DNA of 64,000 nt from Terriglobia bacterium. GTDB lineage: Bacteria; Acidobacteriota; Terriglobia; Bryobacterales; Bryobacteraceae. The stretch is taken from assembly GCA_021325235.1 (NCBI GenBank), contig JAJPHN010000015.1, positions 124,001 to 188,000 of the forward strand, given 5' to 3'. A program made the translations under genes and the position numbers. Below are positions 23,680 through 30,753 of the stretch, piece by piece; the first letter of the stretch is position 1, and every line of letters begins with the position of its first letter. The notes under the pieces were generated by a model that saw only the letters and a list, made by a program, of their open reading frames with translations, was not told the DNA's origin and did no database searches.

Positions 23680-23812
23680 AGAATTAATCGTTCAGCTTCG
23701 TTCTAGTACTTTCGTTTAGCTCTGGCGAGCCGGTAGCGCGCGAGAATCGCGATTTTTCTCCTCCAACTCAAACCGGGCTGATCGGGGAAGCTCCCCGATC
23801 AGCCATTTTTTT
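23680..23812 (+). ncRNA. Candidate orphan structured RNA, about 130 nt
   Basis: The stretch from the predicted start site to the terminator has no convincing ORF but clear folding potential. AGGAGAA (23677-23683) can pair with TTCTCCT (23756-23762), closing a loop that contains a CGCGA-GAA-TCGCG hairpin (23739-23751) and a weaker CTGG-CGAG-CCGG stem. A perfect 13-bp terminator hairpin follows. Flanking genes are both on the minus strand, and the next plus-strand gene is 2.4 kb away, so this is not a leader of a coding gene. It may be a trans-acting small RNA or a relative of a known bacterial RNA family. Without a covariance search the family is unknown. Confidence 0.5.
23776..23812 (+). terminator. 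Strong intrinsic terminator
   Basis: GGCTGATCGGGGA (23776-23788) and its exact reverse complement (23792-23804) form a 13-bp stem with a three-base loop, followed by A and seven T residues. The T-tract is on the plus strand only. Read from the minus strand the hairpin is followed by CGGTTTGAG, so it poorly fits the 3D-domain gene that ends at 23816. It therefore marks the end of a plus-strand transcript. Confidence 0.9.
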
Positions 23813-23815
23813 GGG

Positions 23816-24334
23816 TCAATGCGGCGTGGTATCGGTCGGCTGAGTTGGGTTCGTTCCTGACTTTTTCTTAGCCGCCCAGTCCGCTTCGGTGGCCGCCCGG
23901 CCGACAGTTCCCTGCTGTACGTCGTGCGCAACGTCTTTTTTGACCGTCTGATCGGCCTGCTGAGCCGAAGCCTTGGTTCCGTTCCCAACCTCCAGCACCG
24001 TCAGCCGCACCCTCTTCTTCCCAAACCTTTTGCATTCGGCCGTGCTCGGGATATAAATGTCGATCTTGCGGCCGACGATTTTTTCTCCGGTATCGGCCAC
24101 CACGTATTCGCCCGAATAACGACCGGCGCGTCGGATGCGTACGCGGCTTCCGATCGGCAGGATATCCGGATCGGCGGCAAGCACGTGGCGATGCGTGTAG
24201 GTGCCGGCTGTGGTGGTGCCGGTAACCGAGTAGGCGGTCGCTATGTACGTCCCGTCCGCCGGATTGCGCGCCAGGGCAGCGAGCGCAAGAGCTGGCAATA
24301 GGCAGATCGCGCGGATCGCGCCGCTTTTGGTCAC
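23816..24334 (-). CDS. Exported 3D-domain protein (MltA/RlpA-type double-psi barrel)
   Basis: A predicted 172-residue secreted protein. From the GTG at 24334 the sequence starts with a plausible signal peptide (SGAIRAICLLPALALAALA). The 3D domain follows: IATAYSVTG, HVLAADPDILPIGSRVRI, then YVVADTGEKIVGRKIDIYI, which supplies the conserved aspartates. Such domains occur in lytic transglycosylases and resuscitation-type cell-wall enzymes. The C-terminal 50 residues are polar and Ala/Gln/Thr-rich. The frame is open up to a TTG at 24418, but those 28 residues are not signal-like and overlap the tandem repeat, so I prefer the inner start. Confidence 0.82.
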   Translation of the reverse strand: MTKSGAIRAICLLPALALAALARNPADGTYIATAYSVTGTTTAGTYTHRHVLAADPDILPIGSRVRIRRAGRYSGEYVVADTGEKIVGRKIDIYIPSTAECKRFGKKRVRLTVLEVGNGTKASAQQADQTVKKDVAHDVQQGTVGRAATEADWAAKKKSGTNPTQPTDTTPH

Positions 24335-24405
24335 GGAAGTGAGACGATCACTCGGCCCAAAGTGCAGCGTGCAGAAAAGTTGTGCGGGTACCAGAGCGCG
24401 TCTCG

Positions 24406-24441
24406 TTGAGAGATTCAAAACACTTTGAGAGATTCAAAACA
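24406..24441. repeat. 17-bp tandem direct repeat
   Basis: TTGAGAGATTCAAAACA occurs perfectly at 24406-24422 and 24425-24441 with a two-base spacer. The second copy contains the stop codon of the DUF4337 gene (24434), and the first copy duplicates that stop. It probably arose by slippage or a short duplication at the gene end. The core TTGA-GAGAT-TCAA is itself partly palindromic. Confidence 0.85.
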
Positions 24442-24952
24442 AATGTGCCGCAGCCGCGATGATGACGCCAGCCGCTGCCGACACGATTCCGCCGATGAAG
24501 AACACACGACGCTTCGTCAAAATTGCCAGGGACGAGAAAACAATTCCGATTTCAAGCAGCACCTCGCCGAAGTGGAAATGAAGAGCCAGCCGGCCCGTTT
24601 TGTCGCGCTCGGCTTCGAACTCACGCGCTTTTTCCTGAATCGCGTCGGCCTGCTTGCGGTACTTCGCCGATTCGTCCGCATAGTGCGAGACCAGTGCCTG
24701 GTCGCCCTTGAGCGCGGTCAGGCTATCGTGGGTGGTCTGCGCAACATAGCGCCGGATGTCTTTGGCCTGATAGTACGACCATTGATCGGAGGCGAACTGC
24801 TGATTCAGGACCGTCTCGGTGTTGTAATGCTGCGCGGCCATAGCGACAACGGCCAGCAGCGCGGCGATGATGGCCATAGTGCCGGCGACAATCTTGTCGA
24901 ACGGATCCTGTGCGTGGTGAACGTGCTCTTCTACTTCTTCGTGGACGGACAT
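24434..24952 (-). CDS. DUF4337 membrane protein
   Basis: A 172-residue protein with three hydrophobic segments: residues 21-40 (IVAGTMAIIAALLAVVAMAA), and two near the C terminus (HFGEVLLEIGIVFSSLAIL and FFIGGIVSAAAGVIIAAAA). Between them is a soluble, probably coiled, stretch with the DUF4337 signature NTETVLNQQFASDQWSYYQAK. Function is unknown. Its start overlaps the end of the UvrC-like gene by 22 bases, so the two are probably translated from one message. Confidence 0.85.
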   Translation of the reverse strand: MSVHEEVEEHVHHAQDPFDKIVAGTMAIIAALLAVVAMAAQHYNTETVLNQQFASDQWSYYQAKDIRRYVAQTTHDSLTALKGDQALVSHYADESAKYRKQADAIQEKAREFEAERDKTGRLALHFHFGEVLLEIGIVFSSLAILTKRRVFFIGGIVSAAAGVIIAAAAHLF

Positions 24953-26049
24953 GCGCTCTGCCTGAGTTTCGAAACTTCTCGGATCAGTTTACGATAGTTC
25001 AGGTTCGAAAGCTCGCCGAACGGGAACCACTCGCCGTCGCGCCAGCTCGAGTAGAACCAGCGGGCGAAGACAGCGAGTTCCTCCACGCAGTCGCCTTCTG
25101 CGCGCGGGTGCGCCAGCTGGAGCGAGAGAAGCTCGCGAATTTCGGTGTCGAGCGACTTGGCTTCCGCGCTTTCCTCGGGCAACTGCCAGCGAAGCGGCTC
25201 CTGCCAGAGGCCGCTCAGCATGGGCCAGAAGACAACTTCCCCGGGGGCACTCGAGGTAGTGAGCGCAATGCCGTTGAACTGCGAGATTTCCTCGATCACC
25301 GGTTCGCGCCAGCTCGCGGCATTCTTCAGCCGCTCGATCCGCTTGTGAATCTGCGAGGCCTGTTCGAAATCGAATTCCTGGCTGGCACGGTCGCGAGCGG
25401 AGATAAGCGCCGCCATGCGGGTCCGTCCATTCGTGCGGAGGAAGTCGCGGGTGCGAGCCGTTTCTTCTGCATATTCGGCAGCGCTGACGGCCAGCTGGCA
25501 GGGGCGCAGACACTGGTTCATCTCGCCATAGATGCAACCCGGATGATCGGAAGCTGGCGCAAGAGGCTCGGAACAGCGGCGCATCTGAAAAAGCCCGAGC
25601 ACTTCCTGCTCATACTGCTCGGCGGCGGCACGCGAGCGGAACGGACCCCAGAGCGCCTCGTGCCGGTCGCGCACTTTGTTTGCGGTTTCCAATCTCGCAT
25701 AAGGCTCGTTTGTGAGCGCCACGAACCAGGGTGCGCGGAGCTTGAGAATTTTGTTGTAGCTTTCGGGATAGTACCTGCGGGCGATGCTATAAAGCAGCAG
25801 CTGTTGCTCGAGCTTTGAGCCGGCAGGCCAGCATTCCACGGTTTCCAGTTTTTCGGCCAGCAGGGCTCCGCGATGCGAAGTGAGCAGCAGTCGGCGCAGC
25901 CGTCTCTCGAGATCGCGCGACCAGCTCAAATGCACAGCAGCGCCGCTATCATGCAGCAGGTAAACACCGGATTTCCGGCGCAGATCGCTCAGTTCCCGCT
26001 CGAACGATTCAGAAGTTGGATTGAGGCGAATTGGTTCGGAAATGTGCAC
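24931..26049 (-). CDS. UvrC-like protein with degenerate GIY-YIG domain
   Basis: About 372 residues resembling the N-terminal half of UvrC. The GIY-YIG region is present as SGVYLLHDSGAAVHLSWSRDLERRLRRLL, but the YIG part and much of the nuclease core are replaced. The cysteine-rich segment CIYGEMNQCLRPCQ and the UVR motif (ASQEFDFEQASQIHKRIERL) are clear. There is no C-terminal RNase H-like nuclease or HhH domain, so it cannot replace UvrC (about 600 residues). It may be a UvrB-binding or regulatory relative of Cho/UvrC. The start could be GTG 26049 or TTG 26082. Confidence 0.75.
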   Translation of the reverse strand: MHISEPIRLNPTSESFERELSDLRRKSGVYLLHDSGAAVHLSWSRDLERRLRRLLLTSHRGALLAEKLETVECWPAGSKLEQQLLLYSIARRYYPESYNKILKLRAPWFVALTNEPYARLETANKVRDRHEALWGPFRSRAAAEQYEQEVLGLFQMRRCSEPLAPASDHPGCIYGEMNQCLRPCQLAVSAAEYAEETARTRDFLRTNGRTRMAALISARDRASQEFDFEQASQIHKRIERLKNAASWREPVIEEISQFNGIALTTSSAPGEVVFWPMLSGLWQEPLRWQLPEESAEAKSLDTEIRELLSLQLAHPRAEGDCVEELAVFARWFYSSWRDGEWFPFGELSNLNYRKLIREVSKLRQSACPSTKK

Positions 26050-26134
26050 GGAGCCGTGGTGAAATACACTCGAATTGTACAAGCGAATCGGGGGACAAGC
26101 GCTTTCACTCGCGCCGAATTAAACCGTGCGGCAC

Positions 26135-26162
26135 TTGACAGATATCGGCGTCATTCTAGAAT
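26135..26162 (+). promoter_or_regulatory. Strong sigma-70-type promoter
   Basis: A perfect TTGACA at 26135-26140 and TAGAAT (five of six) at 26157-26162 are separated by 16 bases. The predicted start site is near 26169, only about nine bases before the ATG at 26178, so the message for the 52-residue protein would be almost leaderless. It may also drive yvcK-glmU downstream. Confidence 0.65.
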
Positions 26163-26177
26163 AGGTGTTACTTCGCT

Positions 26178-26336
26178 ATGCAGGGATGTCAGCACGAGCG
26201 AACCGAGTTTTTATACCGGCGGGATGGTGTCGATTACGTTCGCTGTCTCGATTGCGGCCAGGTGTTTGAGGCCGAGGATCTGGATTCGGTTCCGGTTTAC
26301 GAGGACGAAGAGGAAAAGCCCAAAAAACGGCGCTGA
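26178..26336 (+). CDS. 52-residue zinc-ribbon-like protein
   Basis: A short gene beginning MQGCQHERTEFLYRRDGVDY and ending KPKKRR. Cys 4 and His 6 near the start plus CLDC (Cys 23 and 26) are spaced like a small zinc ribbon, and the following residues give GQVFEAEDL. The last third is acidic and then basic. It has its own strong promoter and a nearly leaderless ATG. No family is recognised with confidence, but the ordered cysteines, the promoter and the position just before yvcK favour a real gene. A nucleic-acid or protein-binding role is possible. Confidence 0.68.
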   Translation: MQGCQHERTEFLYRRDGVDYVRCLDCGQVFEAEDLDSVPVYEDEEEKPKKRR

Positions 26337-26428
26337 CCGGCTCGCCCTTCCGTGCGCTGCCTGCAACCTTTGCGGGAAGTTGTGCTCGTTCTGGGCGCCT
26401 GTGCCTGTCCGTCGCGCTGTTCTGAATC

Positions 26429-27550
26429 ATGCCTAGCGCTTCGCGAAACTCGAAATCGGGCCAGGTACGCCCGAAACAGCTCAAGGGAGCGCTGCAGATC
26501 GTCTCTATCGGGGGCGGGACCGGTCTCTCGACGCTCCTCAGCGGGCTGAAGCAGTACTCGCGCGACGCGCACGGCGGCGCTCACAAGACGCCCGAAGTTG
26601 AGATTACGGCGGTGGTCACGGTAAGCGACGACGGCGGCAGTTCGGGACGGCTGCGGCGGGATTTCGATATCCTGCCGCCGGGCGACATACGGAACTGCAT
26701 GACCGCGCTCTCGGAAGACGAGCATCTGCTCAGCCAGCTTTTCCGTCACCGTTTTGCGGGCGGCCGCGGACTCAAAGGGCACAGCTTCGGCAATCTGTTT
26801 CTGACCGCGATGCACCAGATCACCGGCGATTTCGCGCAGGCCGTAAAGCTATCGTCCGAAATTCTTGCGATTCGGGGACGGATCTTCCCGGCAACTTCGG
26901 CCAATGTATCGCTCGAGGCAGTTCTCAGCGATGGCTCGCTCGTCCGCGGCGAAAGCAAAATTAGCAAGAGCCGATCACCGATCCGGGCGGTACGGCTGCG
27001 CCCTGATTCCTGCGAGCCACTGGAAGAGACGCTGGAGGCAATTGCGGCGGCCGACCTGATTACGCTCGGTCCGGGTTCGCTCTACACCAGCGTGATTCCC
27101 AATCTGCTGGTGAAAGGGCTCGCCGAATCGATTCATCGCTCGCGAGCGCTCAAGGTTTATTTCGGCAACCTCATGTGGCAGCCGGGCGAGACAGTGAATT
27201 TCTCCGCCTCGCAGCACGTCGAAGCCATCCATGCGCACGCGCGCTGCAAGCTGCTCGACTGCGTTGTCGTCAACACGGCGCCCATTCCCTTGAAGCTGCA
27301 GAAGCGGTATGCGAAGGCGCATGTGAAGCCGGTGGAGAACGATTTCGCGCAGCTTTCGAAGATGGGCGTGCGAGTGGTCACCGCGGAGCTGATCGGCGAC
27401 GTTGCGGCGGAACAGAAGAAGATTCGCCACGATCCGGACGCGCTGGCCGAAGTCGTGATCGACCTCGCGAGCCGTTCCCGGTCCCTGCAGTTGAAGAGAC
27501 ATATGCTCACCGAGCATCGAAAACAGGAAGAACGCAGGCCAGTTCAATGA
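26429..27550 (+). CDS. yvcK: YvcK/CofD-like UDP-GlcNAc-binding regulator
   Basis: A 373-residue protein of the YvcK branch of the CofD fold. It has the nucleotide-binding opening IVSIGGGTGLSTLLSGLK, then VVTVSDDGGSSGRLRRDFDILPPGDIRNCM, GHSFGNLFLTA and LGPGSLYTSVIPNLLV. Known homologues bind UDP-sugars and help match cell-wall precursor flow to carbon supply. Its stop overlaps the glmU ATG in an ATGA, placing a UDP-GlcNAc sensor and a UDP-GlcNAc producer in one message. About 15 extra residues at the N terminus are basic and probably unstructured. Confidence 0.93.
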   Translation: MPSASRNSKSGQVRPKQLKGALQIVSIGGGTGLSTLLSGLKQYSRDAHGGAHKTPEVEITAVVTVSDDGGSSGRLRRDFDILPPGDIRNCMTALSEDEHLLSQLFRHRFAGGRGLKGHSFGNLFLTAMHQITGDFAQAVKLSSEILAIRGRIFPATSANVSLEAVLSDGSLVRGESKISKSRSPIRAVRLRPDSCEPLEETLEAIAAADLITLGPGSLYTSVIPNLLVKGLAESIHRSRALKVYFGNLMWQPGETVNFSASQHVEAIHAHARCKLLDCVVVNTAPIPLKLQKRYAKAHVKPVENDFAQLSKMGVRVVTAELIGDVAAEQKKIRHDPDALAEVVIDLASRSRSLQLKRHMLTEHRKQEERRPVQ

Positions 27551-28947
27551 AAGAACACGTACGAGTAGTGATTCTGGCGGCCGGCCTCGGCACGCGCATG
27601 AAATCGAGCATTGCCAAAGTGCTCCACCAGGCAGCGGGGGATACGATTCTGAACCATGTGCTGCGTGCGGCACTGGCTGTCGCGGCCCCTGAAAACATAA
27701 CCGTGGTAGTTGGCCACCAGGCAGAGCAGGTTCGCAAGAGCGTGCGCTTTACCGGCATTCAATTCGCCGAGCAGAAAGAGCAGAAGGGCACGGCGCACGC
27801 GGTAGTCTGTGCGCGCGACCAGGCCGCTTCGGATGAAGGATTGCTGCTCATACTGAACGGCGATGGCCCGCTGCTCAAGGCGGAAACACTAAAGAGACTG
27901 CTCCAATCCGCAGGCGACGCGAAAACCGGCGGCACGCTCGTTACGACCGTCGTGCAGGATGCCTCGGGCTACGGCCGCATCATTCGCAGCCAGGACGGGA
28001 TGATTGCGGCCATTCGCGAGCAGAAGGCCGCCTCACCGGAAGAGCTGCAGATTCGTGAGATCAACCCTGGCGTTTACTGTTTCCGTGCGCAGCCTTTCTG
28101 GAAATACATCGAGGAAGTGCGGCCGGATAATCCAGCGCGCGAGTACTACCTGACCGACATGGTGGAAATTCTCCGCGCCCACGGTTTCGCGATTGCGCCG
28201 TTACTGGTCGAGGACGAAACCGAGTTGCTGGGCATCAACACACGGGTGGAACTTGCGGTGGCCGATCGCATTCTTCGCGCGCGCAAAGCCGAAGAGCTGA
28301 TGCTCTCGGGCGTGACGATCGAAGCGCCGGAATCGGTGCGGATCGATGCCGAGGTCGAAATCGGTCCCGACACGGTACTCGAGCCGGGAGTGCAGCTCCG
28401 CGGCAAGACGCGCATTGGCGAGCGCTGCCATGTTGGTACCGGCGCGATCCTGCGAGACTGCCAGATCGAAAGCGATGTGACCGTGTATCCGTATGTGATC
28501 GCCGAAGGAGCCGTTATCCGGAGCCAGGCCGCTATCGGGCCGTTCGCTCGCGTGCGCATCCGCGCCGATATCGGCAGGGACGCTCGCATCGGTAACTTCG
28601 TAGAGCTCAAGAATACCGATTTCGGAGCGGGCTCAAAAGCGCAGCATCTGGCCTATCTGGGCGACTCTTCTATCGGAGCTGACGCGAACATCGGAGCGGG
28701 CACCATCACCTGTAACTACGACGGCCAGCACAAGAACCGCACCGAAATCGCCGATGAGGTCTTCGTGGGCAGCAATTCGACGCTGGTCGCGCCGCTAAAG
28801 ATTGCAGAAGGCGCCTACATTGCTGCCGGGTCCGTGATCACGAAACCGGTGGAAGCCGATGCGCTGGCTATCGGGCGCGCCTACCAAGTGGATAAGCCCG
28901 GCTGGGCACGGCGCCGCCGCGAAAAAGTCTCTGCTCCCGCTAAGTAG
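27547..28947 (+). CDS. glmU: Bifunctional GlmU: GlcNAc-1-P uridyltransferase / GlcN-1-P acetyltransferase
   Basis: A 466-residue enzyme making UDP-GlcNAc from glucosamine-1-phosphate, acetyl-CoA and UTP. The pyrophosphorylase domain has LAAGLGTRMKS (10-20), with the catalytic Lys in KVLH, and NGDGPLL. The C-terminal left-handed beta helix consists of hexapeptide repeats, with NFVELKNTDFG, CNYDGQHKNRTEI and FVGSNSTLVAPL. The frame is open 372 bases upstream inside yvcK, but the conserved N terminus and the ATGA overlap fix the start at 27547. Confidence 0.96.
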   Translation: MKEHVRVVILAAGLGTRMKSSIAKVLHQAAGDTILNHVLRAALAVAAPENITVVVGHQAEQVRKSVRFTGIQFAEQKEQKGTAHAVVCARDQAASDEGLLLILNGDGPLLKAETLKRLLQSAGDAKTGGTLVTTVVQDASGYGRIIRSQDGMIAAIREQKAASPEELQIREINPGVYCFRAQPFWKYIEEVRPDNPAREYYLTDMVEILRAHGFAIAPLLVEDETELLGINTRVELAVADRILRARKAEELMLSGVTIEAPESVRIDAEVEIGPDTVLEPGVQLRGKTRIGERCHVGTGAILRDCQIESDVTVYPYVIAEGAVIRSQAAIGPFARVRIRADIGRDARIGNFVELKNTDFGAGSKAQHLAYLGDSSIGADANIGAGTITCNYDGQHKNRTEIADEVFVGSNSTLVAPLKIAEGAYIAAGSVITKPVEADALAIGRAYQVDKPGWARRRREKVSAPAK

Positions 28948-29100
28948 TAGGCTTTTTTGGCACTCCGCGCACTTCTGAGCACAAAATAGACTGAAGATTC
29001 CCGCCCCTTTCGCCGACTAGATTACTGTAGGCGCTTACTGAGACCACTTCGTACCCACGTACGGAGCCTTCGGAAAGCACCGCACAGGGGCAGAATCACT

Positions 29101-30309
29101 TTGAACTTGATCTCACGCGCACTTGGTGTGCTTATTCTCGCCTGCGCCGGCTCAGGGCTGGCCACGGCGCAATGGAACGAACTCACCGTCGGCGGCAAAA
29201 CCATCGACGTACATGGCTTTTTCTCGCAGGGCTTTGCGGTCTCCGATCAGAACAACTTTCTGACCATGCCGACCAGCAGCGGAAGTTTCGCGTTCACCGA
29301 TTTCGGCTTGAATGCGTCCACGCAGCTGACCAACAATTTTCGCATCGGCGCGCAGATTTACGATCGCAACATTGGGAAGCTGGGCGAATGGCGGCCGGAG
29401 ATCGACTGGGCTTACGGGGACTACAAGTTCGCGGACTGGCTCGGAGTGCGCGCCGGAAAAGTGAAAACCGTTATGGGACTGTACAACGATACGCAGGACC
29501 TGGATTTTCTGCACACCTTTGCCCTGCTGCCGCAATCGGTCTACCCCACCGATCTGCGCGGCCAGAATATCGCGCATACGGGAGCTGACGTGTACGGCAC
29601 CTTCGGCACCGAAGGCCACGGCGAGATCGCCTATACGGGTTATGTCGGCGAACTCCCTCTCGATCGCTTCGGCGGCTACGTTTACGGCGCAGAGAGCGCG
29701 GGCGTGAATCTCAAAAATGGCGGCGCACTGCAAAGCGGAGGCGACCTGCGCTGGAACAATCTGCTTCCCGGATTCACGGCTGGCGTTTCTTTCCTGAATC
29801 AGGCCTACAACGCAAACGGAGTCGTGAATTTAGAGCAGGTGCTCGGGGTTCCCGGCAGCGCACCGTACAGCATGAAATCGATTGGCGATCATCGTACGCA
29901 GTTCTACACCGAATATCGAAAGGGACCGCTGCTGCTCCAGGGTGAATATTTCCGCCGAACCTGGTCGATCGACACGATTGGCCTCGAGAAGTTCAGCTCC
30001 GACGAGCGTGGCTGGTACGGAGCGGGGACGTATCGCATCTCTCCGCGGCTGGAATTTGGCGCTTATCACTCGCGCTACTATCCGAGCTGGAAAGAAACGG
30101 ATTTCTCGCAGCCCTCGAATCACATCTACGATCAGGCCATCACAGCCAACATCAACCTGACAAGCTTCTGGTATGTGAAACTCGAAGGGCATTTTATGGA
30201 CGGCTACGGGGTGGGTTACTCTTTCCGCGGATTTTATCCGCAGGACAATCCGCAGGGTCTGAAGTCGCGCACGGATCTGTTTGTGATTCGCACCGGATTC
30301 AATTTCTAA
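29101..30309 (+). CDS. Outer-membrane porin-like beta-barrel protein
   Basis: A 402-residue protein starting at TTG with a signal peptide (SRALGVLILACAGSGLATAQ). The mature chain has many alternating aromatic/polar strands (for example LTNNFRIGAQIYDRNIG and SFWYVKLEGHFMDGYG) and ends in a C-terminal phenylalanine, NF, as expected for an outer-membrane barrel. A phosphate-selective or general porin is possible. A PstS-like binding protein follows 17 bases later, suggesting the two work together on an anion such as phosphate, although this is inference. Confidence 0.75.
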   Translation: MNLISRALGVLILACAGSGLATAQWNELTVGGKTIDVHGFFSQGFAVSDQNNFLTMPTSSGSFAFTDFGLNASTQLTNNFRIGAQIYDRNIGKLGEWRPEIDWAYGDYKFADWLGVRAGKVKTVMGLYNDTQDLDFLHTFALLPQSVYPTDLRGQNIAHTGADVYGTFGTEGHGEIAYTGYVGELPLDRFGGYVYGAESAGVNLKNGGALQSGGDLRWNNLLPGFTAGVSFLNQAYNANGVVNLEQVLGVPGSAPYSMKSIGDHRTQFYTEYRKGPLLLQGEYFRRTWSIDTIGLEKFSSDERGWYGAGTYRISPRLEFGAYHSRYYPSWKETDFSQPSNHIYDQAITANINLTSFWYVKLEGHFMDGYGVGYSFRGFYPQDNPQGLKSRTDLFVIRTGFNF

Positions 30310-30326
30310 TAAGGCAGCCGACTCGC

Positions 30327-30752
30327 ATGAGACTTCTGAAATTTGCGTGTGCGCTCGCCTTCGCGACAATCTGCGCGGCCTCCGATACGGCTGAAATCGG
30401 AATAAAGATCATCGCGAACCCGAGCGTGCGAACTTCGAGCCTCTCGCGCGATGATCTCAGCCGCATTTTTCTGATGACCAAGGCGTCGCTCGAGGGAACG
30501 GGCCATGTCGAACCGGTTCTCGAACGAAGTAGTCCCGCCAGCCACGCGTTCCTGCGAGCGTACATTGGCAGAACAGAAGCGGCGCTGATGGCGTACTACC
30601 GTAGCCTGGTTTTCACCGGTAAAGGAACGATTCCGAAGACGTTCGCGTCCGATTCCGCGACTGCGGCTTACGTGGCGCGGACCAAAGGCGCGATTGGCTT
30701 CGTGAGCGCCGATACCGCGGCGCCGGGCGTCAAGACGCTCCAGATCCAGTAA
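30327..30752 (+). CDS. Small PstS-like periplasmic binding protein
   Basis: A 141-residue exported protein with a signal peptide (LKFACALAFATICAAS). The mature part resembles short phosphate-binding-like proteins: IKIIANPSV, LSRDDLSRIFLMTK, HAFLRAYIG and VARTKGAIGFVSADTA. It is about half the length of a normal PstS and likely comprises only one or two lobe segments. It lies directly behind the porin and probably shares its operon. The ligand is unknown. No PstC/A/B transporter genes follow, and the next gene, truB, is convergent. Confidence 0.75.
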   Translation: MRLLKFACALAFATICAASDTAEIGIKIIANPSVRTSSLSRDDLSRIFLMTKASLEGTGHVEPVLERSSPASHAFLRAYIGRTEAALMAYYRSLVFTGKGTIPKTFASDSATAAYVARTKGAIGFVSADTAAPGVKTLQIQ

Positions 30753-30753
30753 T

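Noticed and set aside
23776-23812. Terminator of the 3D-domain gene on the minus strand
   Set aside because: Read on the minus strand the hairpin lacks a T-tract; all seven Ts are on the plus strand.
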